Below, piece by piece: positions 1 through 7,241 of a stretch of DNA of 30,901 nt. Below the pieces are notes generated by a model. The model ran no database searches. It had not been told where the DNA came from and saw only the letters and a program-made list of their open reading frames with translations. This DNA is from Actinomycetota bacterium (GTDB lineage Bacteria > Actinomycetota > UBA4738 > HRBIN12). The stretch covers positions 1 to 30,901 of the forward strand of contig VAYX01000066.1 of assembly GCA_005885325.1 (NCBI GenBank), written 5' to 3'. How positions within the stretch are numbered: the first letter of the stretch is position 1; every line of letters starts with the position of its first letter. A program made the position numbers and the translations under genes.

Positions 1-212
1 AGATGTGGCCCATGGACTCCCTTGGGCGCAATAAGGCCGTTTTCGACCATCGGGACTGACTCCGCGTTCGCGTCACACCGCCGGAACTGGGCTCAACGAT
101 AGGAACCGTCACCGATCGCGGCACGCGTGTCAGGGCGTATCTGTCCTACGTCGATTGCATGACTCGCCCTTCCACCAGGGGGCGGTCGGTTCGAGGAGCG
201 AGAGATCTTCTC

Positions 213-230
213 GGCTCCCCTTTGGGGGCC
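213..230 (-). terminator. Possible terminator hairpin after the sulfotransferase gene
   Basis: Starting 11 bases beyond the stop codon of the leftward sulfotransferase gene is an inverted repeat, GGCCCCC and GGGGAGCC around a three-base AAA on the minus strand. It gives about seven pairs including one T-G wobble. A second, weaker dyad centred on AGATCT (about 199-212) follows. There is no T-run, as is common for terminators in high-GC actinobacteria, so termination is inferred. The rest of 1-240 holds no recognisable gene. Confidence 0.35.
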
Positions 231-240
231 TTCTGGGCGG

Positions 241-1233
241 TCATGATTGGACCGCGGACGCAGCCGAGTTGGCGAAGAAATTCTTCCGGGGAAGCCAGAC
301 CCGCTTGGCCGGAAGGACATCTCCGTCCTTGTAGACGTCCAATCCGAAGATTTCCAGGATCCTCATGGCACGAACTTCCTCGCGCTTGCTAACCTTCTTC
401 CGCCACTTCTCGACCAGGTACGGACGCTTGTCAGAGTCACCACCGGTCAACAGCCGGCGAGTCTCCAGAGTCGACTTGAACTGGACGTTCACGGAGGGAA
501 CGCCGAGTCGATCCTGCATCCGCTCCGGGTTCGGTAACGCGAGCTTGGCCGTCAGCTCCTGGATCACATGATGCGGTTCCAGGACCAGTTGCTCGTAGGA
601 GACGATCGCCCAGTCGTCCGTTGCGGCCCCGAGCGGAACCGAGTTCTGCAGACACCAGGACAGGACACCACGCTCGAGTTCCGTGCCGCCCGTGAGGATA
701 CGCTCGGCGTCCACCAGCTGCTCGTCACTGAAATGACGGCGGTAGTCGCTCGCCAAGAAGGCAGGAAGCGTGGGCCACCGCTCGGACGAGATCGACACCG
801 CTATGGGGTGGCGGATCAGGTAGACAACGCGAGCATTGAATGTATCGCGCAACCAGTTGATTCGGTCGCCGCAGCCGTGGATCTCCTTGAACACGATGCG
901 GTGTGTGACCGGCCGGTAGGGCGCTCTGAATGGGTTGGGGTTCGTAAAGCCGAGCCTTCCATCGCAGAGTCGCCCGAAGTAGCTCTGGAGCTTCGCAGTT
1001 GCGTCGATGCTGTAGAGCTCGTTCCAGTCGCTGATACCAAGGTGCTTACGGACGACGGGGCTCTCGAGGTAGAGCGGCTGATTGCATGTCTTGAAGCCGG
1101 GCTGACTCCAGATCAGCTCCATGAGCCACGTACTTCCGCTCCTCGGCGTGGAATACAGGAAGACGTTCGGACGACCGTCTGGGCGATGAACGTTCGATGC
1201 CGACTTCAGCGTGCGTTTGATGGCCTTGATCAT
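241..1233 (-). CDS. Sulfotransferase family protein (PAPS-dependent)
   Basis: Probable PAPS-dependent sulfotransferase, moving sulfate from 3'-phosphoadenylyl sulfate to an acceptor, here most likely a surface glycan. The N-terminal 5'-phosphosulfate loop is clear (YSTPRSGSTWL, residues 27-37). The 3'-phosphate region is also clear (VVYLIRHPIAVSIS, about 136-149), with the Arg typical of the family. Length (330 aa) is normal. An in-frame GTG or ATG up to 1260 would lengthen it by 9 residues. I chose ATG 1233 because it overlaps the upstream kinase stop as ATGA and has GGAGAGG about seven bases upstream. It is the last gene of the leftward glycan cluster and is followed by a hairpin. The acceptor cannot be read from sequence. 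The family call is firm; the polysaccharide substrate is inferred from neighbours. Confidence 0.88.
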   Translation of the reverse strand: MIKAIKRTLKSASNVHRPDGRPNVFLYSTPRSGSTWLMELIWSQPGFKTCNQPLYLESPVVRKHLGISDWNELYSIDATAKLQSYFGRLCDGRLGFTNPNPFRAPYRPVTHRIVFKEIHGCGDRINWLRDTFNARVVYLIRHPIAVSISSERWPTLPAFLASDYRRHFSDEQLVDAERILTGGTELERGVLSWCLQNSVPLGAATDDWAIVSYEQLVLEPHHVIQELTAKLALPNPERMQDRLGVPSVNVQFKSTLETRRLLTGGDSDKRPYLVEKWRKKVSKREEVRAMRILEIFGLDVYKDGDVLPAKRVWLPRKNFFANSAASAVQS

Positions 1234-1967
1234 TCGTGTGACCTCTCCGATCGGGACCATGCCTCAGCCGATCCAAGCGCGGTCAGCACTTCGTCGGCCA
1301 TCTCGGTGAGGGAAGACTGGTCCGAACGCAGACGGATGACCCGTGGCTCATTGCCAGTTCCCATTTCGAAGGTCTCCGTGAAGGCTCCGCGATAGCGGGC
1401 CAGGAACTCGCGCTTGTCTTCGTTCGGACGATCGGCACTCAGGAACCAGTGTCCCCGGTCCTCGACTCGTCTCAGCAGGACCGCATCGGGTGCGTCGAGC
1501 CATACGACGATATCCAAGGCGTTCAGCCACCCCTCAAGCGACGCGCGCCACCATCGTTGGAACGGTTCACTTCGTACGATCGCAGGGCCGAACTCTCGTA
1601 GGCGGGCCAACCGGTAGATGGGACCGTGGTCAATCACGGTCGCCAATGCATCCGGGAACGTCTGTCTTTGTGACGCCCGGTACCATGCATCCAAGAACGC
1701 GATCGACTTCAGTTCATTCCAGGTGAACCACCTATCACGCCGGTACCTGAGAACCCAAACTGGAAGCAGGGTCGCCACCTTGCCCGCGAGAAGGGGGAAC
1801 CATCTTGTCCTCGGAACGTCGAGGCCCGCGCGTATCCGATCATCCTTCGAACAAAGCCTCCGGACGAGGGAGGTCTTGCCGACGGCGGCCGGACCCATGA
1901 CTTCGATGAGGAGCGGCCGTCGCTCAGCCGTCTCGTGCGGCTCGGGGTCCTGTTGATCCGCGTTCAT
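1230..1967 (-). CDS. Uncharacterised P-loop kinase-like protein
   Basis: About 245 aa with a Walker A loop near the N-terminus (GPAAVGKTS, residues 25-33) preceded by a hydrophobic strand (LLIEVM). Later come a DHGP motif and a second strand, VVWLDAPDAVLLRRV, followed by an Arg-rich lid-like segment. This layout matches nucleoside/nucleotide-kinase-like or sulfate-adenylate-type P-loop kinases, but I cannot assign a named subfamily. It lies between two sulfotransferase genes and is coupled to the downstream one by an ATGA overlap, so a role in making or modifying the glycan is plausible. A GTP/ATP-dependent phosphorylation of a sugar is a guess. The start is uncertain: ATG 1967 is used, ATG 1997 and a TTG at 2072 are alternatives, and none has a strong ribosome-binding site. 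Confidence 0.7.
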   Translation of the reverse strand: MNADQQDPEPHETAERRPLLIEVMGPAAVGKTSLVRRLCSKDDRIRAGLDVPRTRWFPLLAGKVATLLPVWVLRYRRDRWFTWNELKSIAFLDAWYRASQRQTFPDALATVIDHGPIYRLARLREFGPAIVRSEPFQRWWRASLEGWLNALDIVVWLDAPDAVLLRRVEDRGHWFLSADRPNEDKREFLARYRGAFTETFEMGTGNEPRVIRLRSDQSSLTEMADEVLTALGSAEAWSRSERSHE

Positions 1968-2166
1968 TCGCCAATCCGTCTCGCCGTGAGTGACCATCAG
2001 GTGCCTGGCGAATACGGTAGGAGGGTGAGAACAGGCTGGCACGCAGCCTCGAGCGTATGTCTCGTACGTCAACTGAACGGTGAACCAAGGGGGTCAACAG
2101 TACGTGGGATGCTGGCCCAGACCGGGCCATCGGTCGCTTCAGCGTCCACCTCCCCGACGCTCGTGA

Positions 2167-2335
2167 TCAACGGACGAACGTGCGATAGGCCGTCTCTGCT
2201 CTGGCCCGTAGATCGGCTAGAGCTGGGTCTTGATACCGTTGCACGACCTCGCCCTTCGCGGCCTCGCGCTTCGCCGAGGGGCGCTGGATCCGTAACTCCG
2301 GGACGGGAGGGCCATGCCTCTCGAGCGCCTGGCGA
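2167..2335 (-). pseudogene. Out-of-frame C-terminal segment of the sulfotransferase-fold gene
   Basis: This segment encodes ALERHGPPVPELRIQ and then RPSAKREAAKGEVV ... LRARAETAYRTFVR before a TGA at 2167-2169. It has no start codon or ribosome-binding site of its own. It reads as the missing C-terminal helices of the gene at 2217-2975 displaced by one frame. The register change needed is equivalent to one base lost between about 2320 and 2342. It is listed separately so that the true 3' end of the gene is not lost. Confidence 0.6.
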
Positions 2336-2975
2336 TGTGGTCGGGTGGCCGCCACTGGTTGAACAGGGGCTGCCACGGGGGCCCTTCCGCTCGCTCCTCG
2401 ATCAGAGCGAATACGGCCTCGACGTTCTGCGTGGTGTGATCGAACTCCCTGAAGCGCGTGGCGAACCGTTCGTTCAGGCGCCGGGTGACGGCCCCGAAGT
2501 CAGAGGTCACCTCCTCGAACTTCGCAACCACGACATCGAACCGAACGGGTAGGATCCGCTCGTAGAAGGCGGCATAGGTCTTCAGCCATTGTTTCGGGGC
2601 GACGCGTGGCTCGCGCATCAATGCGGACAGGATCGTGGGCTCCGGCTCCCGAACCGTGATCAGGGTCGGTACCCCCCGCCGTGCTGCTGCGATCAATGGC
2701 GCAGCCGCGTGCATGTGATGCGCCATCCGGACGTGGTCGTTCTGTGCGATTTGGAAGGCGATTGCCGCGAAGGTTCCGGCGGAACGAGTGAATCCGTCAA
2801 GAACGAGCTCGGTGTGAGCCCTAAGCACCGAATGCGCGTTCTTCCAGCGGGCCAGCGGAAGGTACAACCACGGGTATCCGGAGACCCAGCGGCGCAGCGC
2901 ATGGCGGGGTGACCCCAGCGGAACCCGCCTTCCTGCCGGATCTCCAATGCGGATGATCGTCGCCCCCATGCCCAC
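2217..2975 (-). CDS. Sulfotransferase-fold protein, 3' end apparently frameshifted
   Basis: The N-terminal 200 or so residues look like a short actinobacterial sulfotransferase: a 5'-phosphosulfate-type loop (DGFTRSAGTF, about residues 60-69) and a 3'-phosphate-type region (LITVREPEPTILSALMR). In this frame the last 40 residues become Ser/Arg-rich and unlike the family, ending at 2217. The next frame, entered around 2320-2342, reads a convincing helical C-terminus (RPSAKREAAKGEVV ... ARAETAYRTFVR) to a stop at 2167. One missing base in that interval would give a normal protein of about 269 aa. Start is GTG 2975 (ATG 2969 is alternative). It lies two bases after the preceding glycosyltransferase stop, so it is probably translationally coupled. 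Whether this is a sequence error or a real lesion cannot be told here. Confidence 0.72.
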   Translation of the reverse strand: MGMGATIIRIGDPAGRRVPLGSPRHALRRWVSGYPWLYLPLARWKNAHSVLRAHTELVLDGFTRSAGTFAAIAFQIAQNDHVRMAHHMHAAAPLIAAARRGVPTLITVREPEPTILSALMREPRVAPKQWLKTYAAFYERILPVRFDVVVAKFEEVTSDFGAVTRRLNERFATRFREFDHTTQNVEAVFALIEERAEGPPWQPLFNQWRPPDHIARRSRGMALPSRSYGSSAPRRSARPRRARSCNGIKTQL

Positions 2976-2976
2976 G

Positions 2977-4167
2977 TCACGCGTTGATCAGGCGTCGGTA
3001 CACATCGGAGAGTTGCCGATAGAACGACTCAGAGGTAAAGGCGGTGGTCACTCGGCCAACGGCTGCCCGTCCGAGGGAGGCGCGCTTGGTCGGATCCTCC
3101 AAAAGCGAGAGGATCGCGTCGGCGAGGGCAACGGGGTCCCCCGGAGGGACAAGCACGCCTGAGACACCGTCGTCGATCTGTTCCCTGGCTCCGCCGATGT
3201 TGGTGGCTATGACTGCCTTCCCCAAAGACATGCCTTGCAGCACGACACCAGGGAAGGGATCTGGATGGGTCGAACAGTGCGTGATCACATCGGCCGCGGC
3301 CATGACCTGTGGGATATCGTCGCGGAAACCGGTGAAGATCACGCCATCCTGGACGTTCAGTTCGGCAGGCAAGCGCCGGAGCCGCTCCGCGTATCGCCGA
3401 TGGTGAGCACCTTCCAGCTCTCCGCCCACGATGGCGAATCGCGTCTTCGGATACGCGCGGAGAATCCGAGGGATGGCTCGGATGAGGAACTCGTGACCCT
3501 TGGGCTCGACCAACTTCGAGACCAACACGACGAGGAACGCGTCCGCTTCGACCCCGAGCTCCGCACGAACCGAGGTGCCGTCCAAGCCATCGTGGAAAGT
3601 GCTGGGGTCCGGACCCGCATCGTGGATCACGGACAACTTCGACGTCTCGACGCCCTGCTGTCGAAACACCTGCTCACGTACCGAGTCGGACACGGCAACG
3701 ATCTCGCTCGAGAGAGCGGCCACGATGCGTGGGAGCGCCATCCTGAGTGGTGACGGCCACGACGACACATCTGCTCTGATGTGCCACACACATGGAACCC
3801 GCGCCATTCGCGCCGCGATCCCACCGTAGACATCGAGGATCTCGTTGACGTGAACGAGGGCAACCCGTTCGCGGCGGATGATGCGCGCCAGTCGAAAGGC
3901 GCTGCGCGCGCTCTGGACGACGTCTCGCCCGTACTGGCCAGCGGAACGCCCCCGCCGTGGGCGCGGGAGTGGCAAAACGTAGCTCGGAATTGGGGCGACA
4001 CCGCCGGGGAGGGACAAGCCCGTGGGGGCCTCCGACAGGACGAGGACGGACCTATATCCCCAGTTGTGGATCTCACCGCCCATGTCGAGCAGGCACCGGA
4101 ACGCCCCGCTCTGAGGAGAAGCGTCTGCCGACGTGTAGAGGATCTTCGGCGTCATCGGAGCGCTCAT
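2977..4167 (-). CDS. Glycosyltransferase family 4 protein
   Basis: A 396-aa GT-B fold glycosyltransferase of family GT4, expected to add a sugar from a nucleotide donor to a growing lipid-linked glycan on the cytoplasmic face. The acceptor-side domain opens with KILYTSADASPQSGAFRCLL. The donor-side domain has LVVLVSKLVEPKGHEFLIRA, the FTGF strand and a GAREQIDDGVSGVLVPPGD tail typical of GT4. The family E-x7-E motif is altered: the sequence is DPFPGVVLQGM, giving D and Q at the two Glu positions. The gene starts 28 bases after the neighbouring GT4 stop and ends two bases before the sulfotransferase-fold gene, so it sits inside one transcription unit. ATG 4155 is an alternative start. Donor and linkage are unknown. 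Confidence 0.88.
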   Translation of the reverse strand: MSAPMTPKILYTSADASPQSGAFRCLLDMGGEIHNWGYRSVLVLSEAPTGLSLPGGVAPIPSYVLPLPRPRRGRSAGQYGRDVVQSARSAFRLARIIRRERVALVHVNEILDVYGGIAARMARVPCVWHIRADVSSWPSPLRMALPRIVAALSSEIVAVSDSVREQVFRQQGVETSKLSVIHDAGPDPSTFHDGLDGTSVRAELGVEADAFLVVLVSKLVEPKGHEFLIRAIPRILRAYPKTRFAIVGGELEGAHHRRYAERLRRLPAELNVQDGVIFTGFRDDIPQVMAAADVITHCSTHPDPFPGVVLQGMSLGKAVIATNIGGAREQIDDGVSGVLVPPGDPVALADAILSLLEDPTKRASLGRAAVGRVTTAFTSESFYRQLSDVYRRLINA

Positions 4168-4195
4168 CCGACGCTGGTGATGTATTCAACCGGCG

Positions 4196-5530
4196 TCATG
4201 GGCGGCGCCGATGAGGCCTTCTGCGCATCGTGGGGGGAACGTCGAGCCGGCGAGGAGGAACCGATCGACTCCGCATGCGTGTGCGGACGGTGTACTCGGC
4301 AGGCTCGTCGAACCCATCCATCCCATAGAGAGACCGATACGCATCGACCGCCTTGCGCAAAGGGAACGGCGTCTCGGCGAATCGCTTCTGCGCACCAGCT
4401 CGATCCTTGGGCATTTGGAGTGCTAGCCGGACGTGTTCGACGTGCTTGCCAACGTCATCTGGGGAGGCGATCAGGATCGAGCCCGGAAAGTATGGAGCGA
4501 TCTCGCGGATCGGAGGGATGTCGCTGGCCACAATGGGGAGGCCGGCGGCGAGCGCTTCGATAGGGGCGCCGGGCAAACCTTCCCACAACGAGGGGAAGAA
4601 GAAGACGTTCGAGGCGAGAAGCAACCTCGGAACATCCGCCCGGTTGTTCGTCACAGCACAGACATGGCGGAGTTTCAAGCTGTCGATGAGGTCACCGATT
4701 TCGCGATCGAGCTTACCGCCGCCGACGAGCAGCAATCGCACGGTGCTGTCCTCCTCGTGCACGAGTCGGATCGCCTCAAGGATTACCCGCTGATTCTTCT
4801 GCGCCGACAGACGTCCCACGTTCACCACGATCTGGCTGTCGGCGGGCCAGCCGAACTCCTCTCGGACGCCCAATAGATCCTCCGGCTGCCGGAAGGCCGC
4901 GATGTCCGTTCCGTTGTAGATCACCTTGCAATCGCACGCGGACTGCCAACGAGACGGCAGGACGCTATCGAGGGCACTTCGCGATACAGCGACGATGCTT
5001 GAGGCGTATCGCGACATGAGCGATCGCATCGCCCACATGAACACGCGGCTCGAGAGCACCGATCGAACGATTGGGTTGCTTGCTGTCTGTCCAGCCTCGC
5101 CGATCGAATTGTGAATCGCAACGATCCTGACGGGCACACGCTGTAACGCGGCTAACCAGACGACGATGCCGCTGAGAAACTGAGGCTCGCTGTGGACGAT
5201 ATCGTACCGGCCACGTCGCAGGAGGCGCGAGAACTCGACCACGAAGCGCGGAGAGCGGATGGAGACGCAATGCGTCGCGCCTCCCAATCTCTGGACGTCC
5301 TCGCGAAGCTCGTTCCCACTCGGACCGAGATCGAGGCAACAGAAATCAAAATCGATCGACTGCCCTCGGCGCAGCTCACGGCAGACCTCGAGCGTGCGCA
5401 ACTGCGCACCAGCGCGCTCCAGGCTCCCAAATACGAACAGCACCTTCTTTGGATGCGGAACTCCCGATTGAGACGCGTCAGCCTCCACCTGGCTGATCCG
5501 AACCGAGCTCCGCCCGCCCGACTCACCCAT
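4196..5530 (-). CDS. Glycosyltransferase family 4 protein
   Basis: GT4 glycosyltransferase of about 444 aa. The Rossmann-like N-domain begins KKVLFVFGSLERAGAQ, with the Gly-rich acceptor loop. The C-domain shows IVVNVGRLSAQKNQ, FFPSLWEGLPGAPIEALA (canonical E-x7-E intact) and PIVASDIPPIREI. About 45 residues of Arg/Pro-rich tail follow the usual end of the fold. An open frame reaches 5641, but ATG 5530 is preferred: it overlaps the polymerase stop by eight bases (ATGGGTGA), whereas the longer form would overlap by 119. Together with the next GT4 gene it probably adds successive sugars of the repeat unit. The sugar specificity cannot be read from the sequence. Confidence 0.9.
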   Translation of the reverse strand: MGESGGRSSVRISQVEADASQSGVPHPKKVLFVFGSLERAGAQLRTLEVCRELRRGQSIDFDFCCLDLGPSGNELREDVQRLGGATHCVSIRSPRFVVEFSRLLRRGRYDIVHSEPQFLSGIVVWLAALQRVPVRIVAIHNSIGEAGQTASNPIVRSVLSSRVFMWAMRSLMSRYASSIVAVSRSALDSVLPSRWQSACDCKVIYNGTDIAAFRQPEDLLGVREEFGWPADSQIVVNVGRLSAQKNQRVILEAIRLVHEEDSTVRLLLVGGGKLDREIGDLIDSLKLRHVCAVTNNRADVPRLLLASNVFFFPSLWEGLPGAPIEALAAGLPIVASDIPPIREIAPYFPGSILIASPDDVGKHVEHVRLALQMPKDRAGAQKRFAETPFPLRKAVDAYRSLYGMDGFDEPAEYTVRTRMRSRSVPPRRLDVPPTMRRRPHRRRP

Positions 5531-7130
5531 CGGCTCTCTGATAGAGCATCGCGGTCCGCTCGGCCCGTCGCGGTCTTGCAGATCGTTTCCGCCTAGCGAG
5601 CATCGCGGGAACCACATAGACCAAGAGCCATCCCCATGCAAGGGCTCGTACGAGGAGACTTGAGGAGTTTCTCACCCATAACAACGTCTCCATCATGACG
5701 ATCAGAGTGAAGGCCAGCACACGGGGATCCGCTGCTCTCGTAGACATCAACCTCCACAGCCGAGTCAATCCCCATCCAAGGATCAGGTAGAGGCCGACCA
5801 CTCCGATGGCGCCGAATTCCAGGTACGCCTCGGCCACCTGCAGGTATCCGGGGCCTGCATTCCGTCCCGGGTGCAAAACCAGCAGGACCCACTGACTTGG
5901 CGGAAGCCGCTGGATCTGATCCCCGAGGGACGAGAGGAGGACCGAGCGAAAGGGAACTGCGACTATGAGAGAGCTGAAGTAATCGCTCCCGTAATGGAAG
6001 CCCTCTTCTTGAGGTACCACCATCACCGTCGCCATCAATGTTTGATAGGAGCTCGACATCGAGACCAGGAACCCTTCGATAGGACCTTCTCGGAATGTGT
6101 GCGTGGCTTCCACCTGGTTGGTCGCAGCGTTTGCGATCGCAGTCCTCGACAGCTGTGAGATCGGCAGCTGCCGCAGGTTGAGGATGGTTGGTATGAGGAA
6201 AGCGATCAAAGCAACGACAACGAGAGAACGCAACCAGCCGATCCGGGCGCCCACGAGGTACAGTCCCGAAGTGATGACGGCCATCGTCGCGATCGGACCT
6301 CCTCGATCCCCGACCGCGAGCATGATCACGAGGAAAGGGAGCGAGAGCAGCACGACCCGAACTCGAGAACGTCGATCCCTGCTGGTCGCGGCCATGATCA
6401 GCAGCGACCACGGCAGCAGGTGGGCCATGGACACCCCGATGAACTGGGTGAACTGGCCGGCCCTCTTGGCGCCGTGATATGCGCCGTAGCCACCCTCGAA
6501 CGCATAGGTCAATGCATTTCCAGTGAGCGTGGACGCCACAATGAGCATGACTGAGATCACATAGATCGCGAAGCCCACTTTCCGAAGTACACGAGCCTCA
6601 ACGGTGAGGCCCGTGCCACTCGCTACCATGCGAACGTTCGTGACTCGTGTTGGAAGAAGGAGCGCCCCAACCAGGAACGACGAGAACGCCAGCATGACCA
6701 CGGGCATCGCGACGAGGACGCTTGGTGTGTCGACCCACTCCCACAATCGAAACGCGTTGGTGCCTTGCAGCTCGTACAGGATGAGCGGGCTGCACGTGAA
6801 CAGGAAAGTGACACCGAGGAACAAAGACGGGAACGAAAGCAGCGGCAGACCGTGAGCAGACAGCAGCGCCACGATCACGAGGCCGCAGTAGATGACAGTC
6901 ACCAACGCCGCCGTTCCCATATCGGCGAAGGGCAGCGGTTCCCGGTGGAGGACGAGCCAAGTCAGCCACAAGGTGGGGGGGAGGGCAAAGAGTACAAGCG
7001 TGAAGCGGACGTACTCACGGTCGATCCATGCCTTCATCGGAACACGCCCGAACCGCGTCATGAGGTCGGTCGGAGTTGTTTCGACCGACCGCGTCGCGCG
7101 AATATCTTCCTCTGGGGTGGACCAGCCCAT
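5523..7130 (-). CDS. Wzy-like O-antigen/exopolysaccharide polymerase
   Basis: Polytopic membrane protein of about 535 aa with roughly twelve hydrophobic segments, for example FTLVLFALPPTLWLTWLVL near residue 45. A large loop of about 120 residues lies between late segments and contains HPGRNAGPGYLQVAEAYLEFG. That loop-plus-motif pattern resembles Wzy-type polymerases, which join undecaprenol-linked repeat units outside the membrane; ligases of the WaaL type look similar and cannot be excluded. ATG 7130 has GAGGG just upstream; GTG 7157 would add nine residues. The downstream GT4 gene overlaps it by eight bases, so the two are co-translated. Wzy proteins diverge strongly in sequence, so this call rests on topology, the loop motif and context. 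Confidence 0.78.
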   Translation of the reverse strand: MGWSTPEEDIRATRSVETTPTDLMTRFGRVPMKAWIDREYVRFTLVLFALPPTLWLTWLVLHREPLPFADMGTAALVTVIYCGLVIVALLSAHGLPLLSFPSLFLGVTFLFTCSPLILYELQGTNAFRLWEWVDTPSVLVAMPVVMLAFSSFLVGALLLPTRVTNVRMVASGTGLTVEARVLRKVGFAIYVISVMLIVASTLTGNALTYAFEGGYGAYHGAKRAGQFTQFIGVSMAHLLPWSLLIMAATSRDRRSRVRVVLLSLPFLVIMLAVGDRGGPIATMAVITSGLYLVGARIGWLRSLVVVALIAFLIPTILNLRQLPISQLSRTAIANAATNQVEATHTFREGPIEGFLVSMSSSYQTLMATVMVVPQEEGFHYGSDYFSSLIVAVPFRSVLLSSLGDQIQRLPPSQWVLLVLHPGRNAGPGYLQVAEAYLEFGAIGVVGLYLILGWGLTRLWRLMSTRAADPRVLAFTLIVMMETLLWVRNSSSLLVRALAWGWLLVYVVPAMLARRKRSARPRRAERTAMLYQRADG

Positions 7131-7241
7131 CGTCCCTCGCTCTTCCCTGCCGAACACGATCCGCCTCGTCCTTACGGCTAGCGCGCGGACAAGTCCGTTC
7201 GCCCCTCCGTCCCCTCGACGCTGAAGTCCCTCGTCAGTCCG

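Noticed and set aside
568..1395. Plus-strand open frame opposite the first sulfotransferase
   Set aside because: No motif or ribosome-binding site; the minus frame has both PAPS-binding motifs.
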